Of a DNA stretch of 39,266 bases, positions 32,605 to 39,266 are shown piece after piece. Source of the stretch: Asaia bogorensis (GTDB lineage: Bacteria > Pseudomonadota > Alphaproteobacteria > Reyranellales > Reyranellaceae); the NCBI GenBank assembly GCA_945905835.1, contig CAMDQJ010000028.1, forward strand, positions 1 through 39,266, read 5' to 3'. The notes below the pieces were generated by a model. That model was not told where the DNA came from, searched no databases, and saw nothing but the letters and a program-made list of their open reading frames with translations. The stretch's first letter is position 1; each line of letters opens with the position of its first letter. A program made the translations under genes and the position numbers.

Positions 32605-34365
32605 TTAGGCAGATTCTATGCCAGCCTGCTGCGTGGCGACGAGGCGGGCAAAGGCGCCGCCCTGGCCCATGAGCTCGCGGTAGCCGCCCTGCTCGACGAC
32701 GCGGCCATGCTCGAACACCACGACCTGATCGGCCTCGCGGATGGTCGAAAGCCGGTGGGCGATCACGAAAGTGGTGCGGCCGGCCATCAGGATCTTGAGC
32801 GCCTTCTGGATGCGCGCCTCGGTCACCGAATCGAGCGCACTTGTCGCCTCGTCGAGAATCAGGATCGGCGGGTTCTTCAAGAGCGCGCGGGCGATGGCCA
32901 GACGCTGGCGCTCGCCGCCCGACAAAGTGGTGCCGCGCTCGCCAACCAGGGTGTCGTAGCCCTGCGGCTGGCGCATGATGAATTCGTGGGCCTCGGCGAG
33001 CTTGGCGGCTTCCTCGAGCTCGGCCTGAGTGGCGTCAGGCTTGCCGATGCGCAGATTGTCGCCGATCGAGCGGTAGAACATGGTGCTGTCCTGAAATACC
33101 ACGCCGATATTGTGGCGGAGCGATTCCAGCTTGATGTCACGATGATCGATGCCGTCGACGCGGATGACACCCGATTGCGCGTCCCACATGCGATGCAGCA
33201 GCGACAGGGCCGTGCTCTTGCCGGCGCCGGTCGGGCCGACGAAGGCCACCGTCACGCCAGCCGGCGCCTTCAGCGAAAAATGCACCAGCGCCGGGCGCTT
33301 GCCGTCGTAGGAGAAATTGATGTCGTCGAACTCCACATCGCCCTTGGCGCGGCCGATGTCGAGACCGTGCGGCTTGTCCGGCACGGAGGAGGTCGCGTCG
33401 AGGACGCGGAAGAAATCGCCAAGCGAGGGCATCTGGAAAAAGATGCGGCTGACGAAGCCCGAGGCCTGGTCCATGCGGCCGATCAGCATGGTGGCGAAAC
33501 CCATGAAGCTCACGATCTCGCCCACCGTCGCCTCACCCTTGGTGTAGAGCCAGGTGCCCATGACGAAGATGGCGATCACGGTGATTGTCGAGGCGGCGCG
33601 CGTCATCACCGACAGGAGCGCCCACCAGTTCAGCACCGGGAACTGCGCCGCCAGCGTCTGGCCGATGATGCGGTGCATCTCGCCGGTCTCGGCGGCCAGC
33701 CGCACGAAGCTCTGGATGAGATGGATGTTGCCCAGCGCGTCGCCGGCCCGTCCGGCAAGCTCGCTGTGCAGGTCCTCGACTTTCTGCTGCAGCCGGTCGG
33801 TGCGGCTCACTACCCAGACGTTGGCGACAGCGAAAAACAGGATCAGCACGAGCAGCAAGAGGCCCAACCGCCAGTTCATGAACATGCTGAGCGGCAGCAT
33901 GACGAACAGCGCCACCAGCGTGGCGAGGTTCTCGCGGAAGAACGACAGCCAGATGCCGAACAGGTTGTCGATGCCGGTCAGCATGACCTTGATCAGGCGG
34001 CCGGAGTGCTCGGCAGTGTGGAAGGAGAACGGCAGGACCAGCAGATGCTCGAAATAGACCGCCATGGCCCCCAGCCGGCGGCGATGGGCCATGCGGTCGG
34101 CCTGCAGCGAGACCACCATGTTGGCCGCGATGCCCCCCAGGCCAACCGCCGCCCAGACGATGAGGAGCGCAGTGGCATCGCGCCACAGGATCTCGATGGG
34201 CTTGTTGCGGGCCGTGGTTAGAAGATCGATGACCTGGCCGAACAGCACCGGCTCGTAGAATTGCAGGCCGGCCACGGCGATGTTGGCGACGGCGAGAAGA
34301 ACGGCGAGCCCTTTCTCGGCCCGCAGAAGCCCGATCACCCGACCATAGACGCGAAAAAACTCCAC
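32605..34365 (-). CDS. ndvA: ABC exporter of the NdvA/ChvA (cyclic beta-1,2-glucan) type
   Basis: This 586-aa fused exporter has an N-terminal membrane domain of about six helices (residues 20-290) and a C-terminal ATPase with GPTGAGKST, LSGGERQR, Walker B ILILDEATS and the His of IAHRLST. Length, the FRVYGRVIGLL start and EPVLFGQVIDLL match NdvA/ChvA, which export cyclic beta-1,2-glucan needed for osmotic adaptation and host interactions in rhizobia and relatives. No glucan synthase gene (ndvB/chvB) is nearby, and a different lipid or glucan substrate is possible. Its 3' end lies 64 bp before the importer operon. Confidence 0.82.
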   Translation of the reverse strand: MEFFRVYGRVIGLLRAEKGLAVLLAVANIAVAGLQFYEPVLFGQVIDLLTTARNKPIEILWRDATALLIVWAAVGLGGIAANMVVSLQADRMAHRRRLGAMAVYFEHLLVLPFSFHTAEHSGRLIKVMLTGIDNLFGIWLSFFRENLATLVALFVMLPLSMFMNWRLGLLLLVLILFFAVANVWVVSRTDRLQQKVEDLHSELAGRAGDALGNIHLIQSFVRLAAETGEMHRIIGQTLAAQFPVLNWWALLSVMTRAASTITVIAIFVMGTWLYTKGEATVGEIVSFMGFATMLIGRMDQASGFVSRIFFQMPSLGDFFRVLDATSSVPDKPHGLDIGRAKGDVEFDDINFSYDGKRPALVHFSLKAPAGVTVAFVGPTGAGKSTALSLLHRMWDAQSGVIRVDGIDHRDIKLESLRHNIGVVFQDSTMFYRSIGDNLRIGKPDATQAELEEAAKLAEAHEFIMRQPQGYDTLVGERGTTLSGGERQRLAIARALLKNPPILILDEATSALDSVTEARIQKALKILMAGRTTFVIAHRLSTIREADQVVVFEHGRVVEQGGYRELMGQGGAFARLVATQQAGIESA

Positions 34366-34386
34366 CGGCGGGTGATCGGATCTTGC

Positions 34387-35565
34387 TTAGGCGGTCGGCT
34401 CGCCGAGGAAACGCTCGACGGTGCGGACGAAGAAGCTGACGCCGAAGGGGATCGCCATATCGTTGAAGTCGTAGCGCGAGTTGTGCAGGCCGGCGCCATT
34501 GCCGTCCTCGCCGCCGTTGCCCAGCCACACCATGGCGCCCGGCACCCTCTCCAGCATGTAGGAGAAGTCCTCCGCACCCATGCTGGCCTGGGTGTTGTCG
34601 CGCACGCCGTTGGGGCCGCACACGCCCGTCGCCACATCGATGGCGAAGGCCGCGCGCTCGGCGTTGTTGATGGTCGGCGGATAGCCGTAGCGGTATTCGA
34701 CGTCGATCTTGACGCCGTACATCTTGGCGGCACCGTCGCAGATCTCGCGGATGCGCGACTCGATCAGCTTGCGGGCTTCCGGCGTCGTCGTGCGGGTCGT
34801 GCCGCCGACATGGGCGTCGGTCGGAATGACGTTGTAGGCCGAGCCGCCCTTGACGAAGCCGACGGTGACGACGGCATTGGCGAAGGGATCCATGTTGCGG
34901 CTGACGATGGTCTGCAGCGACAGCACGAGGTTGGCGGCGACGATCAGCGGGTCGTTGCTGAGATGGGGATGGGCGGCGTGGCCGCCCTTGCCGGAAATGC
35001 GCAGGTCCCAGCGGTCGGCCGCAGCGAGCAGCGGGCCGGGCTTGGTGGCGATCATGCCGAGCGGCAGCCCGGGCTTGTTATGAATGGCAAAGACGGCATC
35101 GCAGGGGAATTTCTCGAACAGGCCGTCGTCGATCATCATCTTGCCGCCGCCGCCACCCTCTTCGGCCGGCTGGAAGATGAAGTGCACGGCACCCTCGAAG
35201 TCGCGCTTTTCGCTCAGCATCTTGGCAGCACCCAGCAGCATGGCGGTGTGACCGTCATGGCCGCAGGCATGCATGCGCCCGGGGTTCTGCGAGCGATGCT
35301 CGAAATCGTTGGTTTCATCCATCGGCAGGCAGTCCATGTCGGCGCGCAAACCAATGGCCTTCAACGAGTTACCCCGGCGCAAGGTTCCCACGAGACCGGT
35401 CTTGCCGAGGCCGCGGGTCACTTCGAGGCCCCATTCCGAGAGCTTGGCGGCGACGATGTCGGAGGTCCGGTTCTCCTCGTAGGCGAGCTCGGGATGGGCG
35501 TGGATATCGCGGCGAATGGCGGAAATCTCACCCTGGATCTCGATGGAACGCGGCAGAACAGGCAT
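34387..35565 (-). CDS. M20D amidohydrolase (hippurate hydrolase/IAA-amino acid hydrolase type)
   Basis: This 392-aa amidohydrolase of the HipO group cleaves N-acyl amino acids. Metal and active-site motifs are complete: HACGHDGHTAML (Cys-x-His), FQPAEEGGGG (catalytic Glu), IHNKPG, SAYNVIPT and GAGLHNSRYD (late His). ATG 35565 has GGAG nearby; an upstream in-frame extension to 35682 overlaps the dehydratase and lacks family features. It is divergent from the threonine dehydratase-like gene, sharing a 48-bp gap. Probable substrate: an N-acyl amino acid, giving a free amino acid to the neighbouring dehydratase. Confidence 0.9.
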   Translation of the reverse strand: MPVLPRSIEIQGEISAIRRDIHAHPELAYEENRTSDIVAAKLSEWGLEVTRGLGKTGLVGTLRRGNSLKAIGLRADMDCLPMDETNDFEHRSQNPGRMHACGHDGHTAMLLGAAKMLSEKRDFEGAVHFIFQPAEEGGGGGKMMIDDGLFEKFPCDAVFAIHNKPGLPLGMIATKPGPLLAAADRWDLRISGKGGHAAHPHLSNDPLIVAANLVLSLQTIVSRNMDPFANAVVTVGFVKGGSAYNVIPTDAHVGGTTRTTTPEARKLIESRIREICDGAAKMYGVKIDVEYRYGYPPTINNAERAAFAIDVATGVCGPNGVRDNTQASMGAEDFSYMLERVPGAMVWLGNGGEDGNGAGLHNSRYDFNDMAIPFGVSFFVRTVERFLGEPTA

Positions 35566-35613
35566 CAAGGTACTCCGGTTGGAACTTGAGCCATCATAGC
35601 CCAAAGTGCGGCC

Positions 35614-36570
35614 ATGTTGTCGCTCACTGAAATCGAAGAGGCGGCCGAGACGGTCTACGCCGCCATGCCGCCGACACCGCAATATGCTTGGCCGCTATTG
35701 GCCAAACGCACGGGCTGCGAGGTTTGGGTAAAGCACGAGAACCACACGCCGATCGGCGCCTTCAAGGTACGCGGCGGACTTGTATACATGGACCGGCTGA
35801 AGAAGGAGCACAGCCGTGTGAAGGGTGTGGTCAGCGCCACCCGCGGCAACCATGGCCAGAGCATCGCGCTCGCCGCCGCCAAGGTCGGAATCGCCGCCAC
35901 CATCGTCGTACCCGAGGGCAACTCGGTCGAGAAGAATGCGGCCATGCGGGCCTTTGGCGCCGAGCTGGTCGAGTCCGGCCACGATTTCGATGCGGCGCGC
36001 GAGACCGCACTGCGCTTGGCCAGCGAGCGCGGGCTCACCATGGTGCCGTCGTTCCACCGCGACCTCGTCGCGGGCGTGGCGACCTACGGTCTGGAATTGC
36101 TGCGCGCGGCGCCGGCGCTCGACACGGTCTATGTGCCGATCGGCCTCGGCTCGGGCATCTGCGGCGTGATCTCGGCGCGCAATGCGCTCGGGCTTTCAAC
36201 CAAGGTGGTGGGCGTGGTCTCGACCGCGGCGCCAGCCTATGCCCTGTCCTTCGTCGCCGGCAAAGTGGTGGCGACCAACAGCGCCGACACCATGGCCGAC
36301 GGCATGGCGGTGCGCGGGCCCGACGCCGAAGCGCTCGAGGTGATCCTGAAGGGCGCCGATCGCATCGTGCAGGTGAGCGACGACGAGGTGATGGCCGCGA
36401 TGCGCGCCTATTACGAGGACACGCACCAAATCACCGAAGGTGCGGGTGCGGCACCGCTGGCCGCGCTGCTTCAGGAGCGCGAGACCATGAAATGCAGGCG
36501 CGTCGGACTGATCCTGAGCGGCGGCAACATCGACCGGCCGCTCTACTTGCGCGCCTTGTCCGGCGCCTGA
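35614..36570 (+). CDS. PLP-dependent threonine/serine dehydratase-like enzyme
   Basis: This 318-aa fold-type II PLP enzyme has the Schiff-base Lys in IGAFKVRGG (about residue 52), the cofactor loop SATRGNHGQS, GLGSGI phosphate-binding Gly cluster and SGGNI at the C-terminus. It would deaminate a hydroxyamino acid to a 2-oxo acid. The C-terminal ACT regulatory domain of biosynthetic threonine dehydratase is absent, as in catabolic forms. It is divergent from an N-acyl amino acid hydrolase and overlaps the convergent Lrp/AsnC gene by 28 bp. Confidence 0.9.
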   Translation: MLSLTEIEEAAETVYAAMPPTPQYAWPLLAKRTGCEVWVKHENHTPIGAFKVRGGLVYMDRLKKEHSRVKGVVSATRGNHGQSIALAAAKVGIAATIVVPEGNSVEKNAAMRAFGAELVESGHDFDAARETALRLASERGLTMVPSFHRDLVAGVATYGLELLRAAPALDTVYVPIGLGSGICGVISARNALGLSTKVVGVVSTAAPAYALSFVAGKVVATNSADTMADGMAVRGPDAEALEVILKGADRIVQVSDDEVMAAMRAYYEDTHQITEGAGAAPLAALLQERETMKCRRVGLILSGGNIDRPLYLRALSGA

Positions 36571-37028
36571 GGCGCCCAGGCCAAATCGCTCTTGATCGCC
36601 TGCATGATGAACGACGAGCGCGTGCCCTTGACCCCGGGCATGCGCAGCAGCGCTTTCATCGCGAAGTCGCTGAAGCGCGCCAGGTCGGGGGCGAAGACAT
36701 GGACCAGAAAATCCATGTCGCCGGTCACGGCATAGCAGGCCACCACCTCGGGCCGCTCGCGGATCGCCGCCTCGAAGGCCTCGACCGTCTTCTCCGAATG
36801 ATCCTCCAGCGTGATCTCGACCAGCGCCTGCAGGCCGAGCCCCATCGCCTCGGGCGACACCAGGGCGGCGTAGCGCGCGATCACGCCCTCGTCCTCCAGC
36901 CGCTTGACCCGCCGCTGGCAGGGCGTCGGCGATAGCCCGACCCGATCGGCGAGATCGACCATCGCCAGCCGCCCCTCCGCCTGCAGGGCCGCCATGATGC
37001 GTCTGTCGATGTCATCCAGGGCGATCAT
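36543..37028 (-). CDS. Lrp/AsnC-family regulator next to phhA
   Basis: This 161-aa regulator has the Lrp winged helix (DDIDRRIMAALQAEGRLA, SPTPCQRRVKRLE) and a ligand-binding RAM domain with YAVTGDMDFLVHV and GTRSSF. The start ATG 37028 fits the family; the open frame further upstream has no related sequence. It is divergent from phhA with a 111-bp A/T-rich gap holding a clear palindrome, so it most likely senses phenylalanine or tyrosine and controls phhA. Paralogue of the regulator at 15250-15723. Confidence 0.93.
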   Translation of the reverse strand: MIALDDIDRRIMAALQAEGRLAMVDLADRVGLSPTPCQRRVKRLEDEGVIARYAALVSPEAMGLGLQALVEITLEDHSEKTVEAFEAAIRERPEVVACYAVTGDMDFLVHVFAPDLARFSDFAMKALLRMPGVKGTRSSFIMQAIKSDLAWAPQAPDKARK

Positions 37029-37042
37029 GAATAAAATCCCTA

Positions 37043-37068
37043 ATATTTTCCTATTTAATAGAGAATAT
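37043..37068. promoter_or_regulatory. Interrupted palindrome, candidate Lrp/AsnC operator for phhA
   Basis: The core CTATT-T-AATAG (37051-37061) is flanked by ATATT (37043-37047) and AATAT (37064-37068), giving a two-tier inverted repeat with a one-base offset. It lies 15 bp from the regulator start in the most A/T-rich DNA of the window. Size and composition fit an Lrp-type site; function not shown. Confidence 0.5.
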
Positions 37069-37139
37069 CTCCAAAGCGGCGACATAAACAACCCAACTTC
37101 GCCGAGATTCCCTCCGGCCCTCGCGCCTATATCCAGAGC

Positions 37140-37889
37140 ATGGATGCTTTCCCCCAAGCCAACCTCCGCGGCGACTACGCGACCATGTCGCCGGACTGGA
37201 CCGTGCCCCAGTACGCCGACCTCTATTGCGACGAGGATCAGGCGGTGTGGCGGCTGCTGCTCGAGCGGCAGACGGCGCTTGCGCGCAAATACGCCTGCGC
37301 CGAGTTCCTGCGCGGTCTCGTGACCATCGGCATCGGCGACACCATTCCCGACTTCGAGGCCGTCAATACCCGCCTGCAACCGCTCACCGGCTGGCGCATT
37401 GTCGGCGTGCCCGGCCTCATCCCCGATGCGGTGTTCTACGACCACCTCGCCAACCGCCGCTTCCCTGTGACGGTGTGGATCCGCAAGCGTAGCGAGCTCG
37501 ACTATCTGGTCGAGCCCGATCTGCTCCACGGTTTCTTCGGCCATGTGCCGCTGCTCAGCGACCCCGTCTTCGCCGATTACATGCAGGCCTACGGCCGGCG
37601 CGGCGTCGAGGCCGGCCCCAACGTTCACCTGCTGGCGCGTCTCTACTGGTACACGGTCGAGTTCGGCCTGATCCGCACCGCCCAGGGCCTCAAGGCCTAT
37701 GGTGCCGGCATTCTCTCCTCGGCCGCCGAGACAAAGCACGCGATCGACGGCGAAAATGTGCAGCGCCTGCCATTCGAGCCGATGCGTGTGATGAAAAGCC
37801 CCTACGAGATCGACAAGCTGCAGAACACCTATTTCGTGCTCGACGATTTCCGCCAGCTCTTCGAGGCCGCGCAAACCCGGCTGGCGTGA
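37140..37889 (+). CDS. phhA: Phenylalanine 4-monooxygenase
   Basis: This 249-aa monomeric-type bacterial aromatic amino acid hydroxylase converts phenylalanine to tyrosine with a pterin cofactor, feeding tyrosine/homogentisate breakdown. Iron ligands are visible: the two His in PDLLHGFFGHVPLL and the Glu in YWYTVEFGL. RIVGVPGLIP and FPVTVWIRKRSELDYL are the usual PhhA sections. No pterin carbinolamine dehydratase (phhB) is adjacent. The divergent Lrp/AsnC regulator and the palindrome between them suggest amino-acid-responsive control. Confidence 0.96.
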   Translation: MDAFPQANLRGDYATMSPDWTVPQYADLYCDEDQAVWRLLLERQTALARKYACAEFLRGLVTIGIGDTIPDFEAVNTRLQPLTGWRIVGVPGLIPDAVFYDHLANRRFPVTVWIRKRSELDYLVEPDLLHGFFGHVPLLSDPVFADYMQAYGRRGVEAGPNVHLLARLYWYTVEFGLIRTAQGLKAYGAGILSSAAETKHAIDGENVQRLPFEPMRVMKSPYEIDKLQNTYFVLDDFRQLFEAAQTRLA

Positions 37890-37901
37890 TAATCTTGCGG
37901 C

Positions 37902-39101
37902 GTGACGCGCTGCCTGATCGTCCTCGCCCTGCTCCTCTCGCTGCCGGTCACGGCCGCACGGGTGCAACACGAGGACCAGGAAGGCGACAACGAGTTCTCC
38001 CGGCGCGCCTCATCTGAGTTCACGACCGTGCCACCGGCCTCTGAAGTGGGCGTCAGTGGAATAGCCGCCGCCGGCACCATCGAGAGCCTGTTGCAGCTCG
38101 ACAATATCCTGAGCTCCGGGCCGGACTACGGACGCTTCTCCAGCCTGTTCGGCGAGGCGGAGCTGCGTGGCTATGTCGCCTTTGGCCCGCTGCTCACCGT
38201 CAACGGCCTGTTCCGCCTCGAGCAGGTGCGCGACCAGAGGAGCGGCGGCGCCTTCGTCGATGAAAATCTCTACGTCCAGCGCCTGTTCGCCGTGATCAAC
38301 GTGCCGCCGCTGCGCCTCTATGGCGGCAAGATCCACCCGCGCTTCGGTACCGCCTGGTACGCCGCCCCCGGCATCTACGGCGACGATTTCGCCGACGACT
38401 ACGAATTGCAGGAGCGGCTGGGCCTCGGCATACGCACCGACATCGAGGTGCTGGGCCATCATCGCTTTACCGTCGAGGTCCTCCAGGCCGACGCGACCTT
38501 GCTCGGCCGTTCGCCCTTCGGGCCCCAGCCGGGCGATCCCGGCTTCAAGCGCCAGGCCGTGCGCTCGCACGACGCCGGTGGCGTCTCCAATACTGGCGCA
38601 CTCGAAAGCTTCGCCGTGGCGCTCAGCACCCATCACATCGGCAACGTGCGCGGCCTCAACAGCACTTTCGGCTGGGCCAAGCAGAAGGCCTCGGCCCTCG
38701 ACGTGCGCGACGAGTATTCTTGGGTAGCGGGCCTCACCGGCCGCATCGTGCTGGGCCCGGGCGTCCGGCTGTTGCCGATGGCCGAGTATGTTTCCGTGAA
38801 AGGCTAGGCTGGCACCGAGCGCAACACCGACTACCTGACGCTGGGTACGACGCTACGCGTGGGCGATGCCTGGGCGATCGGCGTGCACGGCTCGACGCGC
38901 GACGTGCGCGACTACGCCGCCAACGATTTCCGCACCGACCTGCTGGGCGGCTTCGGCGTCGCCTACGATCTGGGCGACGGCTTCAAGGACGTGAAATGGC
39001 TCGACGGCTTTTCACTCGTCGCCGGCTACCGCCACGACCGCCGCGCCGGAATCGACCGCGACACCGTGGGCTTTCAGTTCAGGTATCAGCACGACTTCTA
39101 A
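37902..39101 (+). pseudogene. Outer-membrane beta-barrel protein interrupted by in-frame TAG
   Basis: A GTG start opens a frame with a signal peptide (CLIVLALLLSLPVTAA), followed by alternating polar/aromatic strands typical of a barrel (GYVAFGPLLTVNGLFRLEQV, RLYGGKIHPRFGTAWY). The frame is stopped by TAG at 38805-38807 after EYVSVKG, but continues without shift through more barrel strands to TAA at 39099-39101, ending in FQFRYQHDF with the C-terminal Phe used for barrel insertion. Total about 399 aa. The TAG probably replaces a Trp or Tyr codon. Exact family not recognised; a general porin-like protein is likely. Confidence 0.75.
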
Positions 39102-39266
39102 GGACCACGAGTCCATCGACCGCGACCACACCGTCACCAGCACGCTTAACCAGCACGGGATTGATCTCGGCCTCGCTCACGTCGGCGAAACCGTCGTGCG
39201 CGAGCTGCGAGAAGGCGGCGATCGCCCTGGCCAGCGCCGCCACGTCGCCCGCCGGCAGATTGCGAT
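39079..39266 (-). CDS. 3' end of an acyl-CoA synthetase (ADP-forming)-like gene, partial
   Basis: On the minus strand the frame entering from the right edge reads LPAGDVAALARAIAAFSQLA, then AEINPVLVKR and VAVDGLVVL before TGA at 39079-39081. AEINPVLV and the closing VAVDGLVVL match the C-terminal ATP-grasp end of ADP-forming acetyl/acyl-CoA synthetase or CoA-binding proteins. Only about 62 codons are visible. It overlaps the porin 3' end by 23 bp, convergently. Confidence 0.6.
   Translation of the reverse strand, partial: RNLPAGDVAALARAIAAFSQLAHDGFADVSEAEINPVLVKRAGDGVVAVDGLVVLRSRADT

Noticed and set aside
37029-37970. Long minus-strand extension upstream of the phhA-linked regulator
   Set aside because: It is antisense to phhA and has no family sequence; the Lrp start at 37028 is normal.

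Overview
The window is high-GC, almost fully coding DNA whose content points to a soil- or water-dwelling heterotrophic alphaproteobacterium. Pointers are a cyclic-glucan exporter of the NdvA/ChvA type, a phhA gene paired with an Lrp/AsnC regulator, many amidohydrolases, M20 hydrolases and ABC uptake systems, and G/C-ending codons throughout. A Reyranella- or Bradyrhizobium-like organism would fit, but that is only a guess. There are no rRNA, tRNA, CRISPR, phage or transposase genes.

Layout. 64-2047: amidohydrolase and overlapping EamA-type exporter. 2048-2302: two non-coding repeat elements. 2303-9127: a PuuE-like deacetylase-fold hydrolase (minus strand) with a translationally coupled 54-aa microprotein, divergent from a tight five-gene plus-strand operon (Zn carbamoylase/allantoate hydrolase, unusual M20 hydrolase, Baeyer-Villiger monooxygenase, frameshifted TauD-type dioxygenase, Cys-nucleophile alpha/beta hydrolase). 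It looks like a catabolic module for a ureide, imide or ketone compound. 9169-9342: a hairpin-bounded repeat. 9357-13157 (minus): amidohydrolase, DUF2252 protein, acyl-CoA synthetase. 13194-15723: PhzF-like protein, small membrane protein, class II aldolase, Lrp/AsnC regulator. 15823-18192: large transketolase/AceE-like enzyme divergent from that regulator. 18206-21641: an island of repeats around a decayed Fic gene, mtnA and a truncated MFS gene. 21625-24057: cold-shock protein, RidA, alpha/beta hydrolase and two membrane proteins that end a galM-SDR operon. 24057-26477: SDR, galM and a 5'-truncated sugar ABC permease. 26570-29602: HpcH/HpaI aldolase, frameshifted formamidase with a Shine-Dalgarno-masking hairpin, and a cytosine-deaminase-like amidohydrolase. 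29607-34365 (minus): small secreted protein, NitT/TauT-type ABC importer, NdvA-like exporter. 34387-36570: M20D amidohydrolase and threonine dehydratase-like enzyme. 36543-37889: Lrp/AsnC regulator divergent from phhA, with a palindromic candidate operator. 37902-39101: outer-membrane protein interrupted by TAG. 39079-end: 3' end of a CoA-ligase-type gene.

The general theme is breakdown of nitrogenous and carbonyl compounds: amide, ureide and amidine hydrolysis, aldolases, CoA ligation, and amino-acid catabolism under feed-forward regulators. Two other features stand out. One is three families of structured non-coding repeats. The other is six broken genes (tauD-like, Fic, MFS, sugar permease, formamidase, porin), which means either active gene decay or local sequence errors.
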